Translations under genes and position numbers: made by a program
The notes under the pieces: generated by a model
Told to the model about the DNA's origin: nothing
Databases searched by the model: none
The model's input: the letters and a program-made list of their open reading frames with translations, nothing else
DNA from: Pseudomonadota bacterium
GTDB taxonomy: Bacteria > Pseudomonadota > Gammaproteobacteria > Steroidobacterales > SZUA-146
Assembly: GCA_039028935.1 (NCBI GenBank)
Contig: JBCCHD010000021.1
Span: forward strand, 1 to 64,000
Reading direction: 5' to 3'
DNA: 64,000 nt
Shown here: positions 17,630 through 28,252 of the stretch, piece by piece
Position numbering within the stretch: the first letter of the stretch is position 1
Layout: every line of letters begins with the position of its first letter

Positions 17630-18985
17630 CTAACGAATCAGCTGGCAAAGCGTGTCGTATTGAGCCGCTAGCTCTTGTTCATACTGCGCCTGCATGGCAT
17701 TGATCTTGGGGGCGCGCTGTTCACGCTCTTGAATAATTCGATCAATGTTAGCCATCAGCTCATCCGCCTGCAGCTCCTCGATTTGAAACGCGTAGTCCCC
17801 GAGTCCAAATTCCTCGAGCAAATCGGCGGCTTTGCGGTAATAGCTGGTGCTCATGACAAGTTTCTTCGAATGCAACCCGATCACCGTACCGTGAAATCGT
17901 GTGGCCACGATAATGTCAGTACTGCCCATGGTTTCCTGCAGCGCGGCCACCGTCGTACTCGGCCGGGAAAGCTGGTCTTCGTCAAACTGAGTATGCCCGT
18001 TTTCTCGGAGACGCTCGAACACATCTTTCATGACATTACTGTCTTTGGTTTGGGTGGCAAAAAAGAAAAAGGGGAATCCACGCTCATGTAAGCGCACGGC
18101 GGTCTGCGCCAGCGCATCGACAAAATTGTTGTAGAGTCGAGCGTCAGACACATACCAGTAGTTACTTGAGTAGACCGGCATCGGATTAATACCCACAACC
18201 GGATGCTGCCAATCGGTTGCCCGTGGATTTACACGCTCAGGCAAACTAAAGGCCAGATCGGGCGCCACGTGAATATCAACATCGCAGCCGGCTTGCTGCA
18301 ACAACGTTTTCGACGGCTTATCCCGCACCGACACATAGGCGGCTTGTTTCACTGCCTTACGAAAATGCTTCATGCTCAAAGGGGAATAAATGGGGCCCGC
18401 GCCTAGGCTGGCGAAGGCAATGGGCGTGTTGCTCTTGCGCGCGATGCGCGCCCAGCGCCTCAGCGTGAAAGGAAACGCCCAGGGTCCACCAAAGTTATCC
18501 AAAAACTGGTTCGACCCTGTAAAAATCATAAGGTCGACATCCTTCATGCGCTCGATATTGCGCTTTTCGAAACGTCGCTCGTTGCGCACGATGGCCGGTA
18601 GATTCGTGACCAAATCGAACAATCGTCGCAAACGCTGCTTGAGGGTGGGACGCCACGCCACCTGCGTGTAGGTCCATCCATCGCGCTCATGTAGCGGCGC
18701 CTTAGCGTTAGCGCTGTTGTCGTCGACAGACTGCCAATTGAGATACAAAATGTTGGAGATCGAGGCATCGTCCTCTGGACGCAGAGGAAAGCTGTCGTAG
18801 CCATGTCGCTGTCGGCTATCTTCGGGCACGATGGTAAAGAGCTTGAAGGTTACGCCGGGCAGACGCGCCTTGAGATTAGCAATGACCGACTCGGTGATTG
18901 CTTCGTCGCCCAAATTCTCATTGCCGGTATGCCCAAATAACGCCACCACTGGGGCGTTGGCTGCCGTGTTTTGTGTTGTTGACAT
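17630..18985 (-). CDS. polysaccharide pyruvyl transferase family protein
   Basis: 451 residues. The N-terminus has the family pattern (VALFGHTGNENLGDEAI) and the body has GSNQFLDNFGG, LGAGPIYSP, SVRDKPSKTLL and DIIVATRFHGTVIG, as in the PS_pyruv_trans domain (WcaK/CsaB-like). Such enzymes transfer pyruvate from phosphoenolpyruvate to sugars of exopolysaccharides or cell-wall glycans. The ATG at 18985 was chosen: AGGGA lies 5 bp upstream, and the 12 preceding in-frame codons are not conserved-looking. No other glycan gene lies nearby, so the target polysaccharide must be made elsewhere. Confidence 0.8.
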   Translation of the reverse strand: MSTTQNTAANAPVVALFGHTGNENLGDEAITESVIANLKARLPGVTFKLFTIVPEDSRQRHGYDSFPLRPEDDASISNILYLNWQSVDDNSANAKAPLHERDGWTYTQVAWRPTLKQRLRRLFDLVTNLPAIVRNERRFEKRNIERMKDVDLMIFTGSNQFLDNFGGPWAFPFTLRRWARIARKSNTPIAFASLGAGPIYSPLSMKHFRKAVKQAAYVSVRDKPSKTLLQQAGCDVDIHVAPDLAFSLPERVNPRATDWQHPVVGINPMPVYSSNYWYVSDARLYNNFVDALAQTAVRLHERGFPFFFFATQTKDSNVMKDVFERLRENGHTQFDEDQLSRPSTTVAALQETMGSTDIIVATRFHGTVIGLHSKKLVMSTSYYRKAADLLEEFGLGDYAFQIEELQADELMANIDRIIQEREQRAPKINAMQAQYEQELAAQYDTLCQLIR

Positions 18986-19290
18986 GCTGTCCCTGTGTTG
19001 GTGAGTTGGCGACGCCAGCATGCCACATTCGGCTGCCAGATCGGCGCATCGGCGTCACATTCCGGGCGCAATAATACCTGTAAAATCGCGCCGCTTCACG
19101 CGGCCGCACTATAAATACAGCGTCACACCAATGCCAGCATCAAACGTGCGCCATCCAGCGCAAACAGATCGGGTACCATGGCGCCTAAACCAGAGCGTCA
19201 TACCGATGTCACAGGGGACGGTTACGCTCAATTTTTCTTCAGCGACCCGCTTCGACGGGTCGCATGGACTCTTTTTTGGGGGAGAACCAA

Positions 19291-22200
19291 ATGCTATTTG
19301 CCGATTGCGCGCCGATTGTTCGACGAGTTGTTCTACTTGTTATGCCATTTTTCCTTTCGGCCGCGGCCGCTCAGATTACGATCGGCGAGCCGATCAAAAT
19401 TAATGAAATCGATTACGACCAGCCTGGCTCAGATGGTGCTGAGTTTATCGAGCTCTACAATTCGGGCCCGGCTGTCGTCAACCTGAGCACCTATACACTC
19501 GAACTCGTCAACGGCAGCAACGACTCGATCTACCAAACCATCGCCCTTGGCAATGTCGATCTTGGCGCCGGCGCGTTCTTCGTCATTTGCGCCGACGCAT
19601 CGGAGGTCGCCAACTGCATGCTGGAAGGTTTCAGCTCGGTGCAAAACGGGTCACCGGATGCGGTGGGTTTGCTCAACAGCGGCGTCGTGGTGGACGCCGT
19701 GAGTTATGAAGGCGATGTCGCCGCACCTTATGTAGAAGGATCCGGCGTCGGTCTGGAAGATGTGAGCAGTGGTGGCACAGGCGGGCCGAACGAATTCAAG
19801 AGTATTGCTCGCTTTCCCGATGGCGATGATACTGATGTTAACAACGTCGATTTCTCGCAAGTCTGCATGAGCCCCGGTAGCGCTAATTTGACGACGACCA
19901 GCAACTGTCTACCGCCAAGTGTCGAAGCCATTGTCATCAATGAAATTGACTATCAAGAAACCGGCGTTAGCGATAATGAGTTTATCGAGCTCTACAACGC
20001 CGGTAATACAATGATCGATCTGTCGACCTACTCCCTTGACCTTATCGATGGCGGTTCGGTTGCGGCCTATCAGTCGATTCCGCTGTCGGGCACCTTGGAT
20101 GCCGGCAGTTACTACGTGGTGTGCGGCACGGCATCCGTTTCGCCGTGCAATATAAACACCGCGCTGGGCAATGACTTCATTGAGAACGGATCACCGGATG
20201 CGGTGGCGCTATTTGACGGTACCGATCTAATCGACACGGTGAGCTACGCGGGCAGCGTAGCGGCACCTTATACTGAAGGCAGCGGCATCGGCCTCATTGA
20301 TGATCCGGCAACCAGTACGGCAGGCCTGTCACGCTTCCCGGATGGCGCCGACACCAATAGCAATAACAGTGATTTTTCGATTCGCTGCGCGACCCCTGGC
20401 ACCGCGAACACATCCGTCGCCAGCGCGTGCGCCGGCGGAGCCGGTATTGAGATCTACGCGATTCAGGGCAATGGCTTGGCCAGTCCACTCGCCGGTCAGG
20501 TGGTCACCACGAACGACAATATCGTCACCGGCGTTGGTCCGGATGGTTTCTTCATTCAAACACCTGCACTGCGCAGCGACGGCGACCCCGACACATCGGA
20601 TGGCCTTTGGATTTATACCGAAACCGCGCCCACTGTGCAGGTGGGCGATCAAGTCGATGTCACCGGCACCGTGGAAGAGTTTTTCGATTTTACCGAGATT
20701 ACCGATGCGCCTCTGGTGAGCATCGACTCAAGCGGCAATGCGCTGCCCACGCCGATCGTTCTCGATGCGGTGCTACCGTCGCCCGCGCAACCGCAGTCTC
20801 CGATCGAGCTCGAGCGTTTTGAGGGTATGCGCGTGAGCACGGTGGCCGTGACAACCGGTCCGTCTGATCGTTTTGGCGACACCCCGGTAACGGCCCAATC
20901 GATGCGTGCGTTCCGTGAGCCAGGCATCGCCTTTCCAGGATTGCCTGGCCTACCCGTTTGGGATGGGAACCCGGAGGTGTTCGAAGTGAATGCCGATGCG
21001 CTGGGCCTTCCCGACACGCCGTTCTTCGGGGGCCAGGCGATTACCGCCGAGGGTCCTCTCGCCTTTTCGTTCGGCGACTACCAAATCTGGCCTACGTCGC
21101 TCAGCGCCGGCACGCCGCCGACATTACCATTACCCGTACGGGCGGCTGAGGCGGGCGAGTTCACCATCGCCACGCAGAATTTTCAGCGCCTCTTCGACAA
21201 CATCGACGATCCGTTGGTTGACGACACCGTTGTCCCACTCGCGGAATATCAAGCGCGCCTTGAAAAAGTGGCCTATCAGATCAGGGTGAATCTCCGCGCT
21301 CCAGATATTGTGGCGCTGCAGGAAATCGAAAGCCTGACGGTCATGCAGGACATCGCGGCGCGCATTACGGCCGATGATCCCTCCCTCACCTACGATGCGC
21401 ACCTTATCGAAGGCAACGATGTGGGTGGCATCGACGTCGGCTATCTCACCAACTCAGCCACCGTATCCGTGTCGTCGGTCACGCAAATCAACCCCGGCCT
21501 TTTGCTGAGTGTCGACGGCAGCCTGCTTAATGATCGACCGCCACTGCAAATGGACGCGCAGTATATTGGCGGCAGCGAGCCCTTTGATCTGACCATTATC
21601 AACGTGCACCAGCGCTCGCTCGGCGGCATCGATGGGGACGACGCTACACGTGTCAAAACCAAACGATTTGAGCAAGCCGAAACACTTGCGCAGTATATTC
21701 AGGGACTGCAAACCGCCAGTCCAGATATTCACTTGGTCGTGACCGGTGACTTCAATGCGTTCGAGTTTACTGACGGATTCGTGGATGTCATGGGCCAGAT
21801 CAGTGGCAACTTGGACCCGCTCGGGGACGAAATTGGCACTACCGACATTGTCAATCCAGATTTGACCAACCACGTTCTGTCCTTACCCGCTGAAGAGCGC
21901 TATTCCTTTATCTTTGCGGGCAACGCGCAGGTTCTCGATCACACACTCACATCAACAGCGCTCAATCCGTTTGTGAGTGGCTTTGAGTTTGCCCGAGCGA
22001 ATGCCGATGCGCCAGCCAGCCTGCTTCTGCTGACGGGCCCGGGCAGCCCACCTGTCGCAGACAATACAGCCTTGCGCTCGACGGACCACGATGGTGGCGT
22101 GCTCTACTTGACCCCTGTCGTTGATACCGATGGCGACGGCATTACCGATAACCTCGACAACTGCACGCTGGCACCAAACGCCACACAGTTGGATACAAAT

Positions 22201-22425
22201 GGCGACGGTTTTGGCAACGCCTGCGATCCCGACCTGGATAACAACGGGATCGTCAACTTTCTCGATCTCGTGCAGCTTCAGCAAGCCTTTTTGTCGGTGC
22301 CAGGCGACGCAAACTGGAACGAAGACGCAGACCTTGACGGCAATGGTGCTGTCAATTTCTTCGACTTTATCATCATGACGAATCTGTTCTTTGGTCCACC
22401 TGGCCCGAGCGGTGTGGCGCCGTAA
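19291..22425 (+). CDS. large secreted nuclease: two lamin-tail domains, OB-like domain, endonuclease/exonuclease/phosphatase domain, TSP3/dockerin-like tail
   Basis: 1044 residues. The signal peptide ends near SAAAA. Two lamin-tail domains follow (KINEIDYDQPGSDGAEFIELYNSG and VINEIDYQETGVSDNEFIELYNAG, each followed by NGSPDAV). A ~200-residue OB-fold-like region comes next (GVGPDGFFIQTP, VGDQVDVTGTVEEF). The EEP catalytic domain has IATQNFQRL, VALQEIES, INVHQRS, VTGDFNAFE, LDHTLTS and STDHDGG, with the expected Asn, Glu, His and Asp catalytic residues. The C-terminal ~100 residues are TSP3 plus two dockerin-like loops ending PPGPSG. The architecture resembles extracellular nucleases of the ExeM/NucH type, which degrade environmental or biofilm DNA. 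The ATG at 19291 follows a GGGGAG site; an upstream ATG at 19264 would spoil the signal peptide. Confidence 0.85.
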   Translation: MLFADCAPIVRRVVLLVMPFFLSAAAAQITIGEPIKINEIDYDQPGSDGAEFIELYNSGPAVVNLSTYTLELVNGSNDSIYQTIALGNVDLGAGAFFVICADASEVANCMLEGFSSVQNGSPDAVGLLNSGVVVDAVSYEGDVAAPYVEGSGVGLEDVSSGGTGGPNEFKSIARFPDGDDTDVNNVDFSQVCMSPGSANLTTTSNCLPPSVEAIVINEIDYQETGVSDNEFIELYNAGNTMIDLSTYSLDLIDGGSVAAYQSIPLSGTLDAGSYYVVCGTASVSPCNINTALGNDFIENGSPDAVALFDGTDLIDTVSYAGSVAAPYTEGSGIGLIDDPATSTAGLSRFPDGADTNSNNSDFSIRCATPGTANTSVASACAGGAGIEIYAIQGNGLASPLAGQVVTTNDNIVTGVGPDGFFIQTPALRSDGDPDTSDGLWIYTETAPTVQVGDQVDVTGTVEEFFDFTEITDAPLVSIDSSGNALPTPIVLDAVLPSPAQPQSPIELERFEGMRVSTVAVTTGPSDRFGDTPVTAQSMRAFREPGIAFPGLPGLPVWDGNPEVFEVNADALGLPDTPFFGGQAITAEGPLAFSFGDYQIWPTSLSAGTPPTLPLPVRAAEAGEFTIATQNFQRLFDNIDDPLVDDTVVPLAEYQARLEKVAYQIRVNLRAPDIVALQEIESLTVMQDIAARITADDPSLTYDAHLIEGNDVGGIDVGYLTNSATVSVSSVTQINPGLLLSVDGSLLNDRPPLQMDAQYIGGSEPFDLTIINVHQRSLGGIDGDDATRVKTKRFEQAETLAQYIQGLQTASPDIHLVVTGDFNAFEFTDGFVDVMGQISGNLDPLGDEIGTTDIVNPDLTNHVLSLPAEERYSFIFAGNAQVLDHTLTSTALNPFVSGFEFARANADAPASLLLLTGPGSPPVADNTALRSTDHDGGVLYLTPVVDTDGDGITDNLDNCTLAPNATQLDTNGDGFGNACDPDLDNNGIVNFLDLVQLQQAFLSVPGDANWNEDADLDGNGAVNFFDFIIMTNLFFGPPGPSGVAP

Positions 22426-22463
22426 CCGCACTTATCGTTACGCCGAAAAACCGGTTGATCTTC

Positions 22464-22491
22464 AAACGGCCCGCCATGCGGGCCGTTTTTT
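22464..22491 (+). terminator. rho-independent terminator
   Basis: AACGGCCCG / CGGGCCGTT stem (22465-22487) with a CCATG loop and a T-run up to about 22491. It ends the secreted nuclease transcript. Confidence 0.9.
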
Positions 22492-22579
22492 CATGGGTTC
22501 ACCGGTGGGACAGATTTGATCACTTTTAATCACACTCGCCCTGAATTAAGCGCTAGACTTTCACTAATAGCCAACCTTC

Positions 22580-25500
22580 ATGGATGTGATGATGAGCGTA
22601 ATAAACCGGCTTTTGGGCCAACTGCATTGGATACCCCCCACCTGGTTCCAGCGTCTCGGCAAGATCAAGCTGATCGGTCTGTTATTACTGTTCACACTCG
22701 TACTCATCGGAGGGTACAGTGCGTACACCGCATATCAAGCGCGTCCAATTCCACCGCATGTGGTCGGTACTGCGAGCCCGCCCTCACTGTCGCCGATCGT
22801 CAACGAGCGTCCTAGACCCCAACCGCTCTACATTGACTTCACGGTTAAAACCGATCCACGCACGCCCGAACAAGGTACTGTGGCAATTGCTCGTGCCGAC
22901 CTTGTGAACAACACGGTTGCCGACGGCATCACGCTCACCCCAGCACTGCGCGGCACGTGGGAGTGGCTGAGCGACACACGCCTTCGGTTCAGCCCCGATG
23001 AAGACTGGCCGGCGGGACAAACCTATTCTGTCGCGTGGAAACCGACTATTTTCGCACCCGGCTTACGATTTGAGCGCAGCATCACCACGTTTGACACCGC
23101 CGCGTTTGCAGCCAGCATCGACAAGCTCGAGTTTTATCAGGATCCGATTGATTCAAGCGAGCGAAAAGTGGTCGCGACGGTGTCCTTCACACACCCGGTG
23201 ACGCTTGACGCATTCAATAAGCACGTCGCCTTGGCAATGCGCGATGATGGCGCGACCATCAACGATACGCCGCGAAATCTGTCGATCAATAGTACGCTTG
23301 ACGCATCGGGCCGAATCGCCTACCTACACTCGGCGACACTCGAGGTACCCGCTCAAGAATCGTTCGCCACCCTCACCGTCAACCGTACGCTGACCTCGGT
23401 AAATTCTGACCAAGCGCTTGAAGAGGATCAGCTCAATACCGTGCGCATTCCCGATGTGAGCAGTTACTTTCGGGTTGAAAGCAGTCGATTTCTGCTCGCC
23501 CGCGATGAAGACGACGCCCCCCAGCAAACCGTTACACTGTCCTTTACCGACCGCGTTGCCACCGCCGCACTGGCCAATAAACTCACGCTCTACGCACTGC
23601 CCAGCGTCATCACGGTCAATGGTCGAACCACGAGTAAGCGCTGGGATTCACCGCGAGAAGTCACACCGGATATCCTGAGCCAATCGAGCGTGATCGATTT
23701 TGTGCTTAATCCTCATGACACCGACAGCGCCTCGCTTCATAGCCTCAAGCTCGATGTGCCAACCAATCGCCACTACTACGTGCGCGTTGAGCAGGGGCTT
23801 CGCTCAGATGGAAAGTTTGTGCTGTCCACACCCTACGATGCGGTGCTCTATGTCCCCGATTACCCAAAAGAGGTGCGCGTGGCACAACAAGGCGCCGTGT
23901 TACCGCTCACCGGCAGCCACAAAGTGCACTTTGTTTCACGTGGCGTTACTGCACTAAAAGTGGAAATAGGTCGTCTGCTTGATCACACGGTTAATCACTT
24001 GGCCAGCCAAATGGATGGCGACATCGCCAATCCGCAGTTTAACCACTATCGCTTTAATCAGGACAATCTCACCACCACCGAAACGCGCTATATTTCTTTA
24101 CCTTCGGCACACCCTAAACAACCCAGCTATGCGCATATCGACCTGAGTGACCGCCTAGATCAGGGCGGCTTTTATTACGTTCGTGTCAGCGGCTGGGACG
24201 AAGCGCGCGACAGTGAGGTGGGGGGTGCAGATCACCGTCTCGTGCTCATCACCGATCTGGGTTTTGTGGCCAAAACCGGCGCGCTCGGCGAACACCATTT
24301 GTTTGTGCATTCGCTCGCCTCAGGAAACCCGGTTAGTGGAGCGACCATTTCATTGCTCGGTAAAAACGGCTTGCCGTTGTTTACTGCTCGCACCGATGCG
24401 CAAGGCCACGCGGAAATGCCCTCAGCGCGAGAGTATACGCGCGCAAAAACGCCGACGGTGTATCTTGTCCGTCGCGGCACGGATGCCGTCTTTATGCCCT
24501 ATGGCCGATACACACGTCAGCTCGATTTTTCGCGCTTTGACGCGGGTGGCGAGTACAGCGCAGCCAATGACGACACGCTGCGCGCGCAGCTTTTCACGGA
24601 GCGTGATCTTTTTCGGCCAGGCGATGTGGTCCATCTTGGCGGCATCGTGAAGCGCGGCGACTGGCAAGCGCTGGCGCGGGTGCCCCTAACGCTGGACGTG
24701 CGCGATCCCCGTGGACAGACTGTGGTCAGCAAACCCCTCAAGCTCCCTTCGGATGGCTTTATCGAATACGATTTTCAAACTGACTTGGCTTCGGTGACTG
24801 GCGACTACTCGGTATCCCTTTATACGGTTCGAAACCGTCATCAGCGCACGTATATTGGCGGCCACTCCTTTAGAGTCCAAGAATTTCAACCCGATCGACT
24901 TAAGATTCGCAGCACTATTTCGGGTCAAAAACCCAAAGGCTGGATCAAACCCGAGCGCCTGTCCGTCAATGTTCAACTGGACAACCTGTTTGGCACACCG
25001 GCCGCCGACCGGCGTGTCACCGGCTTAGCGCTACTGAAGCCAGCGCGCATGCAATTTGCGGATTTCGCAGACTATCGCTTTGACGATCCGTTGCGGCGTG
25101 AAGGCGGACCGACGCAAACTATCGAGACCACATTGTCTGCGACCACGACCGACAGCGAGGGCGCCGCGCAACTTGATCTCGATCTCTCGCAATACGATGG
25201 CGGCATTTACGAACTGAGCGTATTCACTGAGGGGTTCGAGGCCGGTGGCGGACGCAGCGTGAAAGCCCGAGCGCGTATGATGGTGTCTCCGCTCGACGCA
25301 CTAGTGGGGTATAAAGCCAGCGGGAACCTTACTTTCATTCAAAAAGAGGCGGAACGACTTGTCGAGTTTGTCGCCCTTGATGACAATGGCGCACCGCTTG
25401 AACTGCCGTCTCTCACTGCGCGAATTTATGAAACACGTTTTGTGTCGACACTCGTCAAACAGCGAGACGGCACGTTTGCCTATCAATCCATTGCGCAGGA

Positions 25501-28252
25501 TTCGCTCGTGTCCGAGCAACCGTTTAGCGTCTCGATTCAAGGCAGTCATGCGTCGCTGCCGACCCAAACCGCAGGCCGTTTCGCCTTTGAACTGCGTGAT
25601 GCCACCGGCACCGTGTACAGTCGCATTCCATTTGTAGTCGCCGGTGCTCGCAATGTGGCTGGCAATCTGGAACAAAGCGCCGAGCTCGACCTGTCACTCG
25701 ATAAAGGCAGCTATGCACCGGGCGACGATATTGCTGTTCACATCACAGCACCCTATCTCGGCGCTGGGCTGATTACGATCGAGCGCGATTCCGTGTTGGC
25801 CTTCAAGTGGTTTAATGCCAGCACAACCAATACTGTGCAGTCCATCCGAGTGCCGAACAATATCGAGGGCAATGCCTACGTCAACGTCACCTTCATGCGC
25901 AGTCTTGATTCAGAAGAAATTTATCTTAATCCCCTGAGTTATGCGCTCGCTCCGTTTTCCATCAACCGCGATGCCCGCACAGTGAACATTACGCTTGATG
26001 CGCCAGACAAAGTGATTCCAGGCGAAACACTCACCATCGACTACGCCACCAATCAAGCCGCGCGGATTGCCCTTTTCGCTGTCGATCAGGGCATCCTCCA
26101 AGTCGCCAATTATCAGCGTCCTAAGCCGTTGGATTTCTTTTTACAAAAACGCGCTCTGCGTGTCGCCACCTATCAGCTCGCCGATCTCGTACTTCCAGAA
26201 TTTCTGTCCGCGTCGGTTTCTGCGGCACCAGGGGGTGGTGAAGCGGCCGGCCTGGCGGGTCGTAATCTCAATCCATTTCAACGAAAAACCGATGCGCCCG
26301 TCGTTTATTGGTCGGGAATTATTGAGGCGAGTCCGCAGTCGCGGTCTGTGTCGTATGACGTGCCGGATTATTTTAACGGCCAACTGTCGATCATGGCCGT
26401 GGCGGTTGCAGACAACGCGGTGGGTGATGCCGCAACAATCACAACGGTTCGCGGCCCGTTTGTTATCTCACCTAACGCACCGGTGACTGTCGCCCCTGGC
26501 GACGAATTTGAGGTGAGTGTGGGTCTGGCCAATAACGTGGAAAACTCGGGCACTGGATCATCGATTTCACTCAGCGCCTCGCCAACACCGCAGCTGAAGC
26601 TGGTTGGCGATGTATCGCATACGCTCGCCATCGACGAAGGGCGAGAAAGCAGCAGCACGTTTCGCTTTCGCGCTACCGAACAAATCGGGCCGGCCGCCAT
26701 TCAGTTTGTCGCCACTGACGGCAATACTGCCGCACGACTCACGACCACGCTCAGTGTGCGCCCTGCCGCCCCCTATGCGACGACGGTGATGTCACAGGCT
26801 CTCACCTCGAGTCCAACGGTTGTCGAGTTTGAACGACGCCTTCGAACCGAGTTGGGAAGCAACCGCGTGGCGGCATCATTCAGTCCTCTAGTACTGACCC
26901 AAGGACTGCAAGATTATCTCGATGGTTTCCCGCACGCCTGTGCCGAACAAATGGTGAGCAAAGTATTCCCTCTGATTGGACTTTACGGCGCCCACGCCGA
27001 GGTAGACGACCGCGACATACGCCAGAAATTCGCGGCACTTATTGATAAGCTCCGACGCCGCCAGTTAGCCGAAGGGGGCTTTCGATTCTGGCAAAACTCG
27101 CCGGAGGCCGCCGCGTTCCCATCGGTCTACATTACGCACTTTTTAACGGAGGCCGCCGAGGCCGATTTACCAGTGCCTCAGGCCATGACACGTGCCGCGC
27201 TCAACGCGCTACGTGAAATCGCTGCGTCGCCTGCTCGCTCCGAGAATGAGACGCGCCTCCGTGCGTACGCCATTTATGTGCTGACGCGAAATGGCGTGGT
27301 GACTACGAACTACCTTACCGATTTGCAAGCCTCCTTGGAACGTCAGGACGATGCTTGGAAAAAAGACATTACGGCCTCATATATGGCTGCGAGTTATGCG
27401 TTACTCAAACTCGACGACCTTGCCGGTGAGTTGATCGCTGGCTATGCCTGGCTTGACGGCAACGAGATGTTCAGTGATTTTGATTCTCGATTGGGTCGTA
27501 ATGCTCAGCATCTTTACTTATTAGCGCGACATTTCCCGCCACGCCTGCGATCGATCGACGCAAGCTCACTTTCCGCGCTAACCACACCGATCATGCAGAA
27601 TCGCTTTAACACTCTATCGTCGGCATACACCATATTGGCGCTGCAGGCATACGGCGCGATCAACGACGCCACCCGGTCGTCTGTAAAGCTCTCCGATGCG
27701 GATGGGAAGCTGTTCGACGAGGCGGCGGTAGCGTTAGCCACGCTGCCAGGATCAACCCAATCCATTACGGTTACCGCACAACATCACGACAACCAGACCC
27801 CCCTCTTCACGACCGTCACCCAAACGGGTTTCTCACCGCCACCCGATCTTGCGAAGGCGGAGGGTCTTGAACTCGTGCGGCGCTTTGTCGATGCAAACGG
27901 CAATGATGCCTTCTCTGCCACACTGGGTGATGAGCTTGTCGTGGAATTACGCATTCGTTCTACTGGCCAACCCCGCTCCAACGTCGCCGTGGTGGATCTG
28001 CTGCCCGGTGGGTTCGAAGTGATCAGCGACTCGACACAACGCACGGCGCGTGGCATTGATTATCAAGAAGTGCGTGACGATCGCGTTGTCACCTATGGCA
28101 CTTTTGACAATCAACTTACGACCCTACGCTATCGGGTCAAAGTGACCGCTGCCGGTGACTTCACGATTCCGGCCGTGTACGCGCGCGCGATGTATGACCC
28201 GACAATACACGCGCACACCGCCGTTGGCCGCTTCAGCGTGACGCGACCCTGA
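22580..28252 (+). CDS. bacterial alpha-2-macroglobulin family protein
   Basis: 1890 residues, with a single membrane anchor at about 29-49 (LIGLLLLFTLVLIGGYSAYT) and the rest periplasmic. MG-type beta domains fill the N-terminal two thirds. The thioester motif CAEQ is intact (Cys1454), followed by the helical thioester domain and a C-terminal receptor-like domain. Bacterial A2Ms trap proteases that enter the periplasm and are partnered with PBP1C, whose gene follows with a 1-bp overlap (TGATG). Unlike E. coli YfhM I see no lipobox; anchoring is by a transmembrane helix. The first ATG is used; codons 4 and 5 are also Met. Confidence 0.9.
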   Translation: MDVMMSVINRLLGQLHWIPPTWFQRLGKIKLIGLLLLFTLVLIGGYSAYTAYQARPIPPHVVGTASPPSLSPIVNERPRPQPLYIDFTVKTDPRTPEQGTVAIARADLVNNTVADGITLTPALRGTWEWLSDTRLRFSPDEDWPAGQTYSVAWKPTIFAPGLRFERSITTFDTAAFAASIDKLEFYQDPIDSSERKVVATVSFTHPVTLDAFNKHVALAMRDDGATINDTPRNLSINSTLDASGRIAYLHSATLEVPAQESFATLTVNRTLTSVNSDQALEEDQLNTVRIPDVSSYFRVESSRFLLARDEDDAPQQTVTLSFTDRVATAALANKLTLYALPSVITVNGRTTSKRWDSPREVTPDILSQSSVIDFVLNPHDTDSASLHSLKLDVPTNRHYYVRVEQGLRSDGKFVLSTPYDAVLYVPDYPKEVRVAQQGAVLPLTGSHKVHFVSRGVTALKVEIGRLLDHTVNHLASQMDGDIANPQFNHYRFNQDNLTTTETRYISLPSAHPKQPSYAHIDLSDRLDQGGFYYVRVSGWDEARDSEVGGADHRLVLITDLGFVAKTGALGEHHLFVHSLASGNPVSGATISLLGKNGLPLFTARTDAQGHAEMPSAREYTRAKTPTVYLVRRGTDAVFMPYGRYTRQLDFSRFDAGGEYSAANDDTLRAQLFTERDLFRPGDVVHLGGIVKRGDWQALARVPLTLDVRDPRGQTVVSKPLKLPSDGFIEYDFQTDLASVTGDYSVSLYTVRNRHQRTYIGGHSFRVQEFQPDRLKIRSTISGQKPKGWIKPERLSVNVQLDNLFGTPAADRRVTGLALLKPARMQFADFADYRFDDPLRREGGPTQTIETTLSATTTDSEGAAQLDLDLSQYDGGIYELSVFTEGFEAGGGRSVKARARMMVSPLDALVGYKASGNLTFIQKEAERLVEFVALDDNGAPLELPSLTARIYETRFVSTLVKQRDGTFAYQSIAQDSLVSEQPFSVSIQGSHASLPTQTAGRFAFELRDATGTVYSRIPFVVAGARNVAGNLEQSAELDLSLDKGSYAPGDDIAVHITAPYLGAGLITIERDSVLAFKWFNASTTNTVQSIRVPNNIEGNAYVNVTFMRSLDSEEIYLNPLSYALAPFSINRDARTVNITLDAPDKVIPGETLTIDYATNQAARIALFAVDQGILQVANYQRPKPLDFFLQKRALRVATYQLADLVLPEFLSASVSAAPGGGEAAGLAGRNLNPFQRKTDAPVVYWSGIIEASPQSRSVSYDVPDYFNGQLSIMAVAVADNAVGDAATITTVRGPFVISPNAPVTVAPGDEFEVSVGLANNVENSGTGSSISLSASPTPQLKLVGDVSHTLAIDEGRESSSTFRFRATEQIGPAAIQFVATDGNTAARLTTTLSVRPAAPYATTVMSQALTSSPTVVEFERRLRTELGSNRVAASFSPLVLTQGLQDYLDGFPHACAEQMVSKVFPLIGLYGAHAEVDDRDIRQKFAALIDKLRRRQLAEGGFRFWQNSPEAAAFPSVYITHFLTEAAEADLPVPQAMTRAALNALREIAASPARSENETRLRAYAIYVLTRNGVVTTNYLTDLQASLERQDDAWKKDITASYMAASYALLKLDDLAGELIAGYAWLDGNEMFSDFDSRLGRNAQHLYLLARHFPPRLRSIDASSLSALTTPIMQNRFNTLSSAYTILALQAYGAINDATRSSVKLSDADGKLFDEAAVALATLPGSTQSITVTAQHHDNQTPLFTTVTQTGFSPPPDLAKAEGLELVRRFVDANGNDAFSATLGDELVVELRIRSTGQPRSNVAVVDLLPGGFEVISDSTQRTARGIDYQEVRDDRVVTYGTFDNQLTTLRYRVKVTAAGDFTIPAVYARAMYDPTIHAHTAVGRFSVTRP

